Shown one piece after another: positions 16,721 through 26,476 of a stretch of DNA of 45,960 nt. Within the stretch, counting starts at the first letter, position 1; every line of letters starts with the position of its first letter. Under the pieces are notes generated by a model. That model saw only the letters and a list, made by a program, of their open reading frames with translations, ran no database searches and had not been told where the DNA came from. The stretch comes from Flavobacteriaceae bacterium UBA4439. Its GTDB lineage: Bacteria; Bacteroidota; Bacteroidia; Flavobacteriales; Flavobacteriaceae. The stretch lies in the NCBI GenBank assembly GCA_002390455.1, contig DGPN01000030.1, forward strand, positions 1 to 45,960. The letters are read 5' to 3'. The translations under genes were made by a program, and so were the position numbers.

Positions 16721-17869
16721 TTAATTTCCTCCGTACAATTTATAAATTTCTGAACCAGCACTTAGAAATGCCCCTACCCCATAGACTTCGGTTTTATCAG
16801 GATATGCCTCACCCGGTGCTGCCCCAATGGGTTGAACATAAGTCAACATACCGTCACTGTTCACATGGCTTACTATGGCATTCCAGCCTTTTTCAACTGC
16901 AGGCCCATAGGTTGCTCTGTCTAAAATTCCATTGTTGATGCCCCAAGCCAATCCAAAAGTAAAAAAAGAAGAACCACTGGTTTCGGGGGTGGGATAAAAC
17001 TTTTGCCCCAAAAGACTCATGGCCCAATGCCCTTGAGGTGTTTGAATCTCTAACAGTTTCTTGGCTATTTTTTTGTAGAGCTTGAGGAAATAAGGATAAT
17101 CTTTATCGTTGGGATCCAGTTCTTGCATCACATTTGCCAAACCAGCAAATACCCAGCCATTACCTCTCCCCCAAAAGATTTTTGTCCCGTTGTCAAGTTG
17201 ATCAAAATAAGAACCATCTCTGTAATAAAGACTTTCTTTTTTATCGAATAAATGGTTGGTGGTCGCTTTCCACTCTTTAACCATAAATTCAATATATTTT
17301 CTATCTCTGGTAATATTGGAAACCATTACCCAAACAGGTGGTGACATGAACAAAGCATCACACCAATTCCATCGGTCTTGATGAAAAGGAGATTTCCAAT
17401 CCAATTTGGATTTAGAGGGATGATAAAGGATAAAATCAAATTGTTTGATGGTAGGCTTAATCATTTGTTCCTCCTTGTATTTTCTGTAAAGATGAAAATA
17501 GGTTTGACCTACTGTGTGGTCATCAGCATGGTAAATCCTGTTATAATCCCCATTTCGCATATGAAGTTTCCAATCGTGAGCTTCACCGATGCCTTTAAGC
17601 CACTCATAATACTTGTCACTGTCTGCCATAGCTGCCCATTTAGACATTCCCACATAAAGCGCCCCATTGGTCCAATCCAACAGATGGTGTTTTCCTCTAG
17701 ATAGTCTTTTGTTTTGGGCTCTGTATTTTAAATCATCGTGATTTTCAATTTCCCAGTCCGCCACTTTTTCCATGATCTGTTTGACCTTTAGCGGTTCAAT
17801 TTTTTGACCCATAAGGGGAAGTGCTATCAAAATGGCCAATAGCATTAGTGCGTTTTTTTTAGGTTTCAT
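16721..17869 (-). CDS. GH105 unsaturated uronyl hydrolase
   Basis: Secreted enzyme of 382 residues: signal peptide 1-21 (ALMLLAILIALPLMG), then an (alpha/alpha)6 barrel filling the rest. GH105 motifs are YHADDHTVGQTYFHLY (Asp116), DRWNWCDALFMSPP (Asp171, equivalent to the catalytic Asp of YteR), YYRDGSYF, IFWGRGNGWVFAGL and FGLAWGINNG. It removes the 4,5-unsaturated uronic acid from the non-reducing end of lyase products by hydration, releasing DKI for KduI. It is the first gene of unit C, with 108 nt to the PhoD-like gene. Confidence 0.93.
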   Translation of the reverse strand: MKPKKNALMLLAILIALPLMGQKIEPLKVKQIMEKVADWEIENHDDLKYRAQNKRLSRGKHHLLDWTNGALYVGMSKWAAMADSDKYYEWLKGIGEAHDWKLHMRNGDYNRIYHADDHTVGQTYFHLYRKYKEEQMIKPTIKQFDFILYHPSKSKLDWKSPFHQDRWNWCDALFMSPPVWVMVSNITRDRKYIEFMVKEWKATTNHLFDKKESLYYRDGSYFDQLDNGTKIFWGRGNGWVFAGLANVMQELDPNDKDYPYFLKLYKKIAKKLLEIQTPQGHWAMSLLGQKFYPTPETSGSSFFTFGLAWGINNGILDRATYGPAVEKGWNAIVSHVNSDGMLTYVQPIGAAPGEAYPDKTEVYGVGAFLSAGSEIYKLYGGN

Positions 17870-17951
17870 TGGTTTTAATTTTAATGATTTGATCCTTTTT
17901 AATTTTCATTTTTTCTATCCAAGGCCAAATTAGATGGTTCCATAAAATTCA

Positions 17952-17973
17952 TTCATTTTAACTTTAGAATGAA
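17952..17973. repeat. Imperfect inverted repeat upstream of GH105
   Basis: TTCATTTTAA and TTAGAATGAA are separated by 2 nt and match at 9 of 10 positions. It lies 83 nt before the GH105 start in the gap 17870-18161, which otherwise holds the susD terminator and no gene. It could be an operator or chance AT-rich symmetry. Confidence 0.3.
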
Positions 17974-18083
17974 ATAGATCATTAATATAAATATTTTTGA
18001 AGAAAGGTAAAGTTTCAATTTAGATATCTTGTAATAAGTTCTTTTACGCTATTTTGGAAGTAATTGTGTTCTTATCGGTTTTT

Positions 18084-18124
18084 TAAATAAAAAATACCCC
18101 CAAAAAGTCAGAAACTTTTGGGGG
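18084..18124 (-). terminator. Rho-independent terminator behind susD
   Basis: On the minus strand CCCCCAAAAGT, a loop of TTCTG and ACTTTTTGGGGG (18124-18097) form a GC-capped stem, followed by TATTTTTTATTT. It begins 38 nt after the susD stop and closes unit B. The opposite strand could also form the hairpin but has no T-run in the right place. Confidence 0.85.
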
Positions 18125-18161
18125 CAATTCTTTAAATGTAAGTTTTTAATAATTAAAATTA

Positions 18162-19850
18162 CTATTGAGCGTAGCCTGGATTTTGTTCATAACCTCCAGA
18201 GGTTCTGTCTATTTGACTAAGAGGAATGGGCCTGACGATGTGATGGGACTGAATATTTTCCTTGGCATCGCTGTTATGAGCCTTAACTCTTTCCACAAGC
18301 GTTCCAGTTCGAGTCAAATCATACCATCGATGCCCCTCTCCTACCAGTTCTCGCGCTCTTTCATCCAATATCATGTCCAAGTTCACCTCCGCGGCAGTAA
18401 TCTGCATTTCGGTTTCCTTACCATCCCACGCGCCTCTGGTTCGGATTTTGTTGATATCCTCGGCAGCAGCAGCCGTATTGCCTTGCTTTAAGCGGGCTTC
18501 AGCACGGATCAAATAGGCATCGGCCAAGCGCATCAAGATAAAATCTCTCTGTCCTTGAGTGTGCTGGATATTAGGCCGTGTAGGGTCAATCCATTTGTTA
18601 AGGGAAGGGAACGTCCTTTGATCCCATTCGTTAGAGGTGTAAACTTGAAAATTCACAGTCTCTTGCTTAGCAGCATTCCAATAGCCATCCTGATCAACAC
18701 CATGTCTGTCTAAACCTGGACCTGGAATGTAAAGTGCGGTATCGCCTACGGCAACAGGTAACCCATTAGGAGTTATATTATCACCTTTATCATCTATACC
18801 AACTGTTCCAACATTTGCGTACCAAACATGTTTAAAGGTTTCGTCATAGCGTCGGTCTTTAGTTCTGTCCCAAACCTGCATCAAATATGGAGTGGGGCGA
18901 AAACGTTTCCAAGGCCTTCCATTCTCAGTATCTCTGGTCATGGCCAGTTTTTTGTCGTATTCCATTAAGAAATAGAGGTGTCCTCGATGGCCATAGTCAT
19001 CCAAACCTTCATCAACTTGAGATTTGGCATTTTGAATACTCCATATTATTTCGGCATTTTGCTCATTGTCGATTTTCCAGATATCTGAGAAATTTTCTAA
19101 CAATTCAAATCTGGGATTGTTGATCACCTGACTCATAAAAGACTCCGCCTTGGAGGCATCATCCCCTGCAGCGAAAGAGGTATAACTTCTTCTGAGTAAA
19201 ACTTTGGCCAATAAGAATTGTGCGGCTGGTTTTGAGGCTCGACCATAATCACTTGGGTTGTCCTCCAAATTTGCAATGGCAAATTCTAGATCAGGGATGA
19301 TGGCCTTTGTGTAGATTTCGCTGCTAGCCGTTTTATTAGCTTCAATTTGAACACCCTCAGTTTCTTCCAAAGAAAGGTGGACATCGCCGTAGTGTCGGAT
19401 AAGATTAAAATAAGCCAAAGCCCTTAAAAATCGTGCCTCTGCCACCCTTTTGGTTTTTAAGGCTGTATCCATTCCCTCTATACCCTCTGACCTTCCCACT
19501 ACCGCATTGGCCTGATTGATTTGTCGGTAGAAGATCTTCCAAGTATCGCGTATATATCCTGCTTCCGAGTTATGCCCAGAATCATAGCGGGCCATATATT
19601 TGTGGCTGCCGTCAGCTCCTGCTCGGTAGGTGTCGGTTCCAAAGACCGTCATAGTCCAACCGATTTCTGGTCCATAAAATTCTTTCATTATGCCATAGGT
19701 AGCATTAACTGCAGCTTCAAATCCTGCAAGATCGGTGTAGTATTCAGATTCCGTCACATTGGCAATATTATCCTCCTTTAAAATATCCTCACAGGAAATG
19801 AATACGGAAACCACTAAAAAGGGAATGATCAATTTTGTGTAATTTTTCAT
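18162..19850 (-). CDS. susD: SusD/RagB-family surface glycan-binding lipoprotein
   Basis: A 562-residue SusD-like protein. The signal MKNYTKLIIPFLVVSVFISC ends at Cys20, followed by acidic EDILKED, fitting surface export of Bacteroidota lipoproteins. The TPR-rich SusD fold shows AALKTKRVAEARFLRALAYF-like helices (KRVAEARFLRALAYFNLIRH), LADAYLIRAEARL, and the C-terminal DERARELVGEGHRWYDLTRTG signature. It caps the SusC transporter and binds the polysaccharide or its fragments. The gene lies 18 nt after susC and is intact although susC is broken. Confidence 0.96.
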   Translation of the reverse strand: MKNYTKLIIPFLVVSVFISCEDILKEDNIANVTESEYYTDLAGFEAAVNATYGIMKEFYGPEIGWTMTVFGTDTYRAGADGSHKYMARYDSGHNSEAGYIRDTWKIFYRQINQANAVVGRSEGIEGMDTALKTKRVAEARFLRALAYFNLIRHYGDVHLSLEETEGVQIEANKTASSEIYTKAIIPDLEFAIANLEDNPSDYGRASKPAAQFLLAKVLLRRSYTSFAAGDDASKAESFMSQVINNPRFELLENFSDIWKIDNEQNAEIIWSIQNAKSQVDEGLDDYGHRGHLYFLMEYDKKLAMTRDTENGRPWKRFRPTPYLMQVWDRTKDRRYDETFKHVWYANVGTVGIDDKGDNITPNGLPVAVGDTALYIPGPGLDRHGVDQDGYWNAAKQETVNFQVYTSNEWDQRTFPSLNKWIDPTRPNIQHTQGQRDFILMRLADAYLIRAEARLKQGNTAAAAEDINKIRTRGAWDGKETEMQITAAEVNLDMILDERARELVGEGHRWYDLTRTGTLVERVKAHNSDAKENIQSHHIVRPIPLSQIDRTSGGYEQNPGYAQ

Positions 19851-19868
19851 GATATAATGTTTTATCTT

Positions 19869-22800
19869 TTAAAGGTTTGCTTTTATTCCAAGAGCCCATA
19901 AGCTAGAAGAAGGAGCTATTCCACTTCCCAGCGTACTTTCTCCAATTTCTGGATCAAAAGTGTCGTACTTTGAGGTAAACCATAGATTTTGTCCTTGTAA
20001 ATAAAGTCTAAGGCTTCTAAAGCCTATTTTGGAGGCCACATCAGAATCCAAATTGTAACCCAAGGTTAGGTTTCTTAACTTGATGTAACTTCCATCAAAA
20101 TACCGAAGCAAATCGCCGTCTTTGGCTCTCTCCTGTCCAATATCAGGACGTGGATAACGTCCATTGGGATTGTCTGGAGTCCAGTAATCCACATTGAGGT
20201 TGTTGTACCTTCCCTGCAAAGAGTTGTTTCCTCGGTGGAAGTTACTGTTGATCATCTGTCCTTGTTTAAAGTAAAAGAAGGCACTCAAGTCCCAGTTTTT
20301 ATAACTGAAGTTGGTGGTCACCCCACCGTAATAGTCGGGAACATCGGTTCCTAGGATTACCCGATCAGAGGGTGTGATTTTACCATCGCCATTGGTATCA
20401 GCCCTTCTGATCTCTCCAGGAACCTTCCCCTCTAGGCTTTTGGCCAGTACCACCTCATTCAATTGGTAAATCCCACCGTATTGATAATCATAAAACACCC
20501 GAATCGGCTGGCCGATAAACCAATCGTTCCCCACATCATCTATGGGGTTGCCGTTGTCGTCCTTTAAGGCCAACTCAGTGATCTTCTCTTTATAATTGGC
20601 AATATTAAAGTTGAGATCAAAACTCAAACCTTCAGGATTATCTATGATTACCGCATCTATACCAAATTCAATTCCATTGGTTTTGGTAGCGCCAACGTTT
20701 TGGAGTACACTTTCATAACCAGAAGACCACGGTAGGTTTCGTTCCAAAAGGAGATCTGAAGTATTGGTCCAGTACAAATCGAAAGTTCCAGAAATTTTAC
20801 TATCTAGAAGTGCAAAATCAAAACCGAAATCCAATGTTTTGGAAATCTCCCATTTAAGATCGGGATTGGCAATTTTATCCAGTCTATAGCCATAGGCGTT
20901 TGACCCACCCCAAGAATAAACCGTTCTATCCAATCTTCCAGGGGTTACATAAGGTCGGATGGAGGTATTACCAACCTCACCATAAGAAAATCGGAGTTTA
21001 AATTCGTTAAAGGGTATATTTTCCATAAAACTTTCTTCATTGATCCTCCAACCAAAAGAGACTCCTGGGAAATAAGACCATTTATTCCCCTCTGCCAAAC
21101 GAGAAGAACCATCTGCCCTTAATGAGGCCTGGAATAAGTATTTACCGTCAATATCATAATTTAACCGACCCATATAGGATTGAAGCTCCCACTCGGATAT
21201 TGAGGATGATAAGTCTCCTTTTACTGAAGCTGTACCTATATTGTACCACAATTGGGATTCGTAAGGTAGGTTTTTAACTTCTGCTTTAGAGGTCTCTCTT
21301 GAGGAATTTTGGATCGATTGTAACAAAGTAAGCTTCAAGCGTCCAGGCCCTAAATTTCTATTATAGGTTAAAAGATTTTCCAAAGTAAATCCTTGTTCTC
21401 TAACGTTTTCCACCTCGGCATCAGCAGGTCCTAAACGGTTGTCGTTGGTAGCTTCTCCCCTAAATTCTCCCCTTCGGGTAAAGCGGAGGTCAGGGCCAAA
21501 AGTGGTAGTAAAAATCAGATCAGGATTAAAATTGATCTGAAAGTAGGCAGGAACAAAAATCCGAGAATAAACCCTTTCATCGATATAAACTCCAGGAACA
21601 ATTTCTGAAAGTGGATTGGTTGCAATACCATCATTCCAAGTCTTGAACCTTGGGGTAACGCCATCATCTAAATAGGGACGCCCAAGGGGTAAGTTCCGCA
21701 ATGCTTAGTTCATCACTGCATTGGAACCCCAATTATTGATCCCTTGAGTAAGGGTAGTGGAAAAACCAAACTTAAAGGTGTCGTTGATCCGATGATCCAA
21801 ATTCAAACGGGCATTGAACCTTTTATAGTCCATACCAGGCACTACTCCTTTCTCTGAAAAGTAACCAATAGAGGTATTGTAAGCGGTTTTTTCGGTTCCA
21901 CCCCTAGCAGAAATATTATGAGACTGCTGGGAACCTTTTCGCAGCACGGCATCCAAATAATCAAAATCTTTACCTGCATTATAATTGTCCACCAAAGGCT
22001 GTTCTCCGTCAAAGAGTACTAACAAATCGGATTCTACTTTACCGTCATAGGAAAACTGGCTATCCTCATTTTTTCTAAAGGCCTCGGCTCGCATGGCTTT
22101 GTACTGCTCACCATTCATCATATCGGGTACATTGGCTACTTGGGAAACCCCATAATAACCGCTATAATTGATCTGAGAAGTTTCGCCTTGTTTTCCTCTT
22201 TTAGTGGTAATAATGATGACCCCATTGGCACCTCGAGATCCATAGATGGCTGTTGCTGCAGCATCCTTAAGAATAGTCATGGACTCAATATCTTGGGGGG
22301 CAATATCAAAAACAGCCCCTCCGTCCGCATAAAAAGGTGGATCATCATCCGAATTGGGGATAGGATTGCTACTGGTAACTGGAATACCATCTACCACATA
22401 AAGAGGGTCATTGGAGGCAGAAATTGATCTCCTCCCGCGAATACGAACCTGTGGACTCTGTCCTGGCCTTCCTCCTGCAGAAGTGATGTCCACCCCAGCC
22501 ACTTGACCCTTGATGGCATCCACACTACTTCCAGCTGCGACTCTCTCAATTGTTTCAGAGTCAACTCTTACAACAGATGCGGTTACCTCTCTACGGGTTT
22601 GAGTACCATAACCAGTAACGATGATCTCATCCAAAAAATCAAAAGATTCTTGAAGTATAACATTTAGCGTCGCATTGTCATCCAAGGGAAGCTCTTGATT
22701 TTCGAATCCAACGAAAGAAAACACCAACACCTGTCCTGCTTCAGCTGAAATAGAATAGTTTCCATCAAAATCGGTAGAAGTTCCTTCCCCGGTGCCCTGA

Positions 22801-22985
22801 ATCACAACATTTACCCCAGGAAGCGGAACGCCTGATGCGTCATTTACCGTTCCAGTGTAAGTCTGCTGAGCAAAAGAGACTGTAGTACAACATAATAGTA
22901 TTAATAGAAGTAAACAGCGAAATAGATTAAGTTTACTCCGATTAATTTTGAAGGTGTTTCCAACACCTTTAGAAAAATCAATCAT
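19869..22985 (-). pseudogene. susC: SusC/RagA TonB-dependent transporter with in-frame stop
   Basis: One reading frame of 1038 codons is interrupted at codon 427 by TAA (21707-21705). The two halves are in the same frame and join as NNWGSNAVMN-stop-ALRNLPLGRPYLDDG, so GAA or CAA mutated to TAA is the simplest reading. The N-terminal part has a signal peptide (about 1-40), a CarboxypepD_reg-like domain (about 42-113) and the plug (IIVTGYGTQTRREVTA, and AAATAIYGSRGANGVIIITT). The C-terminal part carries the outer-membrane barrel ending LWALGIKANL. SusC imports glycan fragments through the outer membrane with SusD. No frame shift is needed. A sequencing error cannot be excluded. Confidence 0.9.
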
Positions 22986-23025
22986 AAGATTTGGGTTTTT
23001 GATTAAACTTTAACTCGATATTTTC

Positions 23026-23070
23026 GTGTCCGCACACATTTTTTGACGAACAGTATGTTTCCCAAATATA
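23026..23070 (-). promoter_or_regulatory. Promoter -7 box and candidate LacI operator of susC-susD
   Basis: Minus strand TATATTTG (23070-23063) is a perfect -7 box. Twenty-five bases downstream is GTGTGCGGACAC (23037-23026), a member of the GTGTnCGnACAC set, 40 nt before the susC ATG. The gap 22986-23276 otherwise contains only AT-rich sequence and a short hairpin near its high-coordinate end. Confidence 0.7.
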
Positions 23071-23234
23071 TTAATTAAAATAAGATATTGTTAATTTTTT
23101 GATAAATAATATGAGATATTAATATATATAGTAAATATATCTTATCATAATATTAGTTTAATTACATTTTGGTTGAGAATTATATAAAATAATGTGTTGT
23201 TGTGGAAGCAATTTCTAATAAAAACAACTCCATC

Positions 23235-23249
23235 GCGTTTCAGAAACGC
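23235..23249 (-). terminator. Short hairpin behind unit A, possible weak terminator
   Basis: Minus strand GCGTTTCTGAAACGC folds into a 6-bp stem with a 3-nt loop, 27 nt past the last sulfatase stop. A T-rich stretch follows only after GATGGAG, so it is a poor intrinsic terminator, but it is the only GC-containing hairpin between unit A and the susC promoter. Confidence 0.35.
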
Positions 23250-23276
23250 ATAAAAATCATAAAACTGTTCTATCTG

Positions 23277-24842
23277 CTATTGTGCAAAAGCGGGATTGTA
23301 TTGTCCCCTGTCATTAAACCCCTTAAAGTTACGCATGGTGGAGTATCGTGGATAACTGTCAAAGACCGGATTGCCCGAGACCCTTGGATCGCCTTGTGTT
23401 TTTAGGTCATTAAGCAACTGTTGTTTGAGTTGGCTGAGTACTTCTTTATATTCGGGTAATAAAGCAATATTCTTTGTGCAATAGGGGTCTTCCTGTACGT
23501 TATACAATTGATCTTGAGGTCTTTTGGCAAAAGCCCATTCAAAATAAGGACTCTCTTCCATGGTCATAACTATATCTTTGGAGGGAGAAGGATCAACATC
23601 GTGATAGCCTGGGTAGAGGGATTTAAAACCTTTTGCTTTGCTCCTTTGATCGTTTTCGGGAGTTGAGGGAACAGGATCACCCTGGGGCCAGCGTTCGGGT
23701 TCAAAATGATGCACATACAAATACTCTTTTGTCCTGATCGCTCTAGCAGGATAGCCCAAATTGTCGGGGCGGGCGTGGGTGTGTCGTTCCCTTCCGGTCA
23801 GCACATATTGGCGATGGGGCGGGTGTTGCTCTTGTGTCAAAACGGGCATCAAACTCTTTCCTGTGGAGGTCATGGCTCGTGGTGACCCCACAAGCTCCAT
23901 CAAGGTGGGGGCCAAATCAATCAAACCGACCGGATCTTCTACCACTTTTCCTTTGATGCCATTGGGCAGGTAAATCGCCAAAGGTACATGGGTGCCAAAC
24001 TCTTGAACATTCGCTTTGGCATAGGGGAAAGGCATGCCATTGTCGGCCGTAACAACAATAAAAGTATTGTCCAACTCTCCTTTTTCCTCTAGGAATTGAA
24101 TCATTTGTTGGAGGTGGTTGTCGAAATGTTCTATTTCTAGTATGTAATCCAATACATCATTGCGAACGACCTCGGTATCGGGTAAGAATTCTGGTAACTG
24201 AACCGCCTGGATATTTTTTCCAGCTTTGATCCCACTTTGGTATTCATAAACGCGATGAGGCTCGTGAGCTCCATACCAAAAGACAAAAGGACTGCCCTCC
24301 CCTTTTTGGCTGTAAAAATCCTTAAAGTTTTTGACGTAATTGTTGGTCCTGATTCCACTGGTCGGAGGGGTTTCTAACAAATGACGATTGTATTCTTTTC
24401 CCACTGGATTTTGTTTGCGTCCACTGATCTTCCAGTTGCCCGGTCCCCATGGCTTTCCAGTGTAGCCAGTAAAATAGCCTTGCTGTTCCAAAACCTCGGT
24501 AAACACCTTAAATTTATTGGGGAAATTACTGGCATGGGTGCCAGCCTCTTCCAACTCCCAGATATTTTTTCCAGTTAAAATTGCAGCTCTGGAAGGGCTA
24601 CATTGCGGAGCCGCCACAAAAGCGTTGTGAAACAACACTCCATTTTGGGCAACAAAATCAAAACCTGGAGTTTGGGTTTCGGCAAACCCATAGATTCCGG
24701 TGTGAGGATAGGATTGATCGTCGGCAATGGCAATGAGTATATTGGGTGATTTTTGATCACTTTTTATTAATGTAGTACAAGACAGCAGGTTAAAAAAAAG
24801 AGCGGTTAATAGCACATTGACATGAAGAAATCTATTTTTCAT
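23277..24842 (-). CDS. S1 sulfatase, heparan N-sulfatase-like (S1_8-like)
   Basis: Start taken at the ATG 24842 rather than 24872, giving a lipoprotein leader with Cys22 (FFNLLSC) and 521 residues. The formylglycine motif is CSPSR with Cys81, followed by AAILTGKNIWELEEAGTHAS, a pattern I associate with S1_8 and heparan N-sulfatase relatives. The N-terminal metal site is IAIADDQSYPHTGIYG and the C-terminal metal site VVTADNGMPF. It would remove sulfate from the glycan or its oligosaccharides in the periplasm. It is the last gene of unit A; the subfamily call is from memory of sequence patterns. Confidence 0.9.
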   Translation of the reverse strand: MKNRFLHVNVLLTALFFNLLSCTTLIKSDQKSPNILIAIADDQSYPHTGIYGFAETQTPGFDFVAQNGVLFHNAFVAAPQCSPSRAAILTGKNIWELEEAGTHASNFPNKFKVFTEVLEQQGYFTGYTGKPWGPGNWKISGRKQNPVGKEYNRHLLETPPTSGIRTNNYVKNFKDFYSQKGEGSPFVFWYGAHEPHRVYEYQSGIKAGKNIQAVQLPEFLPDTEVVRNDVLDYILEIEHFDNHLQQMIQFLEEKGELDNTFIVVTADNGMPFPYAKANVQEFGTHVPLAIYLPNGIKGKVVEDPVGLIDLAPTLMELVGSPRAMTSTGKSLMPVLTQEQHPPHRQYVLTGRERHTHARPDNLGYPARAIRTKEYLYVHHFEPERWPQGDPVPSTPENDQRSKAKGFKSLYPGYHDVDPSPSKDIVMTMEESPYFEWAFAKRPQDQLYNVQEDPYCTKNIALLPEYKEVLSQLKQQLLNDLKTQGDPRVSGNPVFDSYPRYSTMRNFKGFNDRGQYNPAFAQ

Positions 24843-24908
24843 ATTTTTATTTTTAGTGTTTTCTAGGATCATCTCTACTCTTTGATGGTTAAAATTATCA
24901 ACACGGTT

Positions 24909-26432
24909 TTATTGAATGGATAGTGGGTTGAGTTGCCTGATCGAGTCCAGTTTTTGTTTCATTTGTTGCAATATGTCTGGGTGTTTTTGAGAAAGGTCAG
25001 TGCTTTCTGAGGGATCTTCTATAAGATTATAGAGACGTTCTTGTATTTCTCCTGGAGGGGTGGATAAACTTACCGGAGGACTAAACCCTCCTGAGCCTCT
25101 TTTTTCAATCATTTTCCAATCCCCATATCGCAATGCAAAATGTCCTCTGGAAGAATGGTGTACAATAGGCTTTAGTGTTGTTCTATTTTCTTTTGATGTC
25201 CATTCATCGAAAAGGCTGTGACTGTCTAATGCTTTTGAAGGAGTGTTGAGTAAGTCGGCAACGGTAGCGTAGAAATTGGCCAGTGAGTTTGTTTGTAGGG
25301 CTTTACTTCCGGGTCTAAGCTTACCCGGCCATTTGACGATAAAAGGAACTCTGTGTCCGGCTTCGTAAATATCGCCTTTCATGCCTCTGAGATGAGCCGC
25401 TGCCTTATGCGCATACTTTTCGATATGATGGGGTTTCCAATAGGGGCCATTGTCGCTAGTAAAAACCACTAAGGTCTCCTCCGTGATGCCTTGATCCTCC
25501 ATATGTGAAAAAAGTTGTCCTAATTGCTCATCCACCATCTCAACAAATGCACCATACATTCCCGCCTCGGACGAATAGGGTGAGTTGGCTTTGGGTACCC
25601 AAGGGGTATGGGGAGCTGCCAAGGGAAGGTATAAGAAAAAAGGAGCTTCTTTTTTTTGGGCTTTATCAATAAAGGCTTTGGCTTTGTCAATAAAATTGGG
25701 CAACACCTCATAAAAATCAAAGCCGTCAGCCATAGGCCCAGGGCGCCAAAAATCGTAATCCTTGTCCCCTTCCATATTACTGCCATCAGTCCGATCGTTG
25801 ATCGGCTGGGTAAATTTTTCATTTTCCAAATAAACATAAGGCGGAATATCGAGAGAGGCAGGGAGAATATAACTGTAATCAAAACCAACCTGAGTGGGAC
25901 CTTTGGAGGGATTTTTGGAAAAATCGACGATTTCTTCCTTATAATCGGTAATCAAACTCCAATCGTTTTGAATGATTTGTTCCGGTTGAGGGTCGGACTT
26001 TAATTGCCAATCCAGTCCCAAATGCCACTTCCCTACCACAGCGGTTTGATAGCCATTGCGCTTGAGCAGTTTGGCAACGGTCTCTTTTTGATCTGGAATC
26101 ATCAAAGGGCCATAGCTCCACAACACTCCCGTTTTTAGGGAGGTTCGCCAAGCATATTCACCAGTAAGGATGCTGTAGCGGGTGGGTGTGCAAACAGAAG
26201 AGGTGGAATGCATGTCCATAAAGCGCATACCTTCTCTTGCCAGTTGATCTAAATGAGGGGTTTTGATTTTGGAGTCCTGGTTGTAAATTGACAAATCTCC
26301 ATAGCCCAGATCATCGGCCAATATATAGATGATATTGGGAGGATTGTCCCTGACTTCATCTTTAGGCGCACAGCCCAAAAACAATGAAAAAACTAAAATA
26401 TGGATCGGAAAGAGTCGTTTTTTTAAAGTCAT
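24909..26432 (-). CDS. S1 sulfatase (arylsulfatase A-like)
   Basis: A 507-residue lipoprotein-type sulfatase; Cys21 closes the signal FSLFLGC. Metal motif ILADDLGYGDLSIY, formylglycine motif CTPTR with Cys81, then YSILTGEYAWRTSLKTGVL and VVGKWHLGLDW. The second metal site is VVFTSDNGPYW, and the C-terminal half has MKGDIYEAGHRVPFIVKWPG. Family knowledge gives sulfate ester hydrolysis with a formylglycine made by an anaerobic or aerobic maturase, not present in this window. Precise sulfate position is not visible. Gap of 44 nt to the PhoD-like gene before it. Confidence 0.92.
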   Translation of the reverse strand: MTLKKRLFPIHILVFSLFLGCAPKDEVRDNPPNIIYILADDLGYGDLSIYNQDSKIKTPHLDQLAREGMRFMDMHSTSSVCTPTRYSILTGEYAWRTSLKTGVLWSYGPLMIPDQKETVAKLLKRNGYQTAVVGKWHLGLDWQLKSDPQPEQIIQNDWSLITDYKEEIVDFSKNPSKGPTQVGFDYSYILPASLDIPPYVYLENEKFTQPINDRTDGSNMEGDKDYDFWRPGPMADGFDFYEVLPNFIDKAKAFIDKAQKKEAPFFLYLPLAAPHTPWVPKANSPYSSEAGMYGAFVEMVDEQLGQLFSHMEDQGITEETLVVFTSDNGPYWKPHHIEKYAHKAAAHLRGMKGDIYEAGHRVPFIVKWPGKLRPGSKALQTNSLANFYATVADLLNTPSKALDSHSLFDEWTSKENRTTLKPIVHHSSRGHFALRYGDWKMIEKRGSGGFSPPVSLSTPPGEIQERLYNLIEDPSESTDLSQKHPDILQQMKQKLDSIRQLNPLSIQ

Positions 26433-26476
26433 CGATTTGTTTTTTTAAATTAATTCAATCGTTTTAATTCCACTGT

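Noticed and set aside
19869..21701. C-terminal part of susC as a separate gene starting at TTG 21701
   Set aside because: It lacks a signal peptide and plug and continues the same frame as the upstream part; it is the remainder of one interrupted gene.
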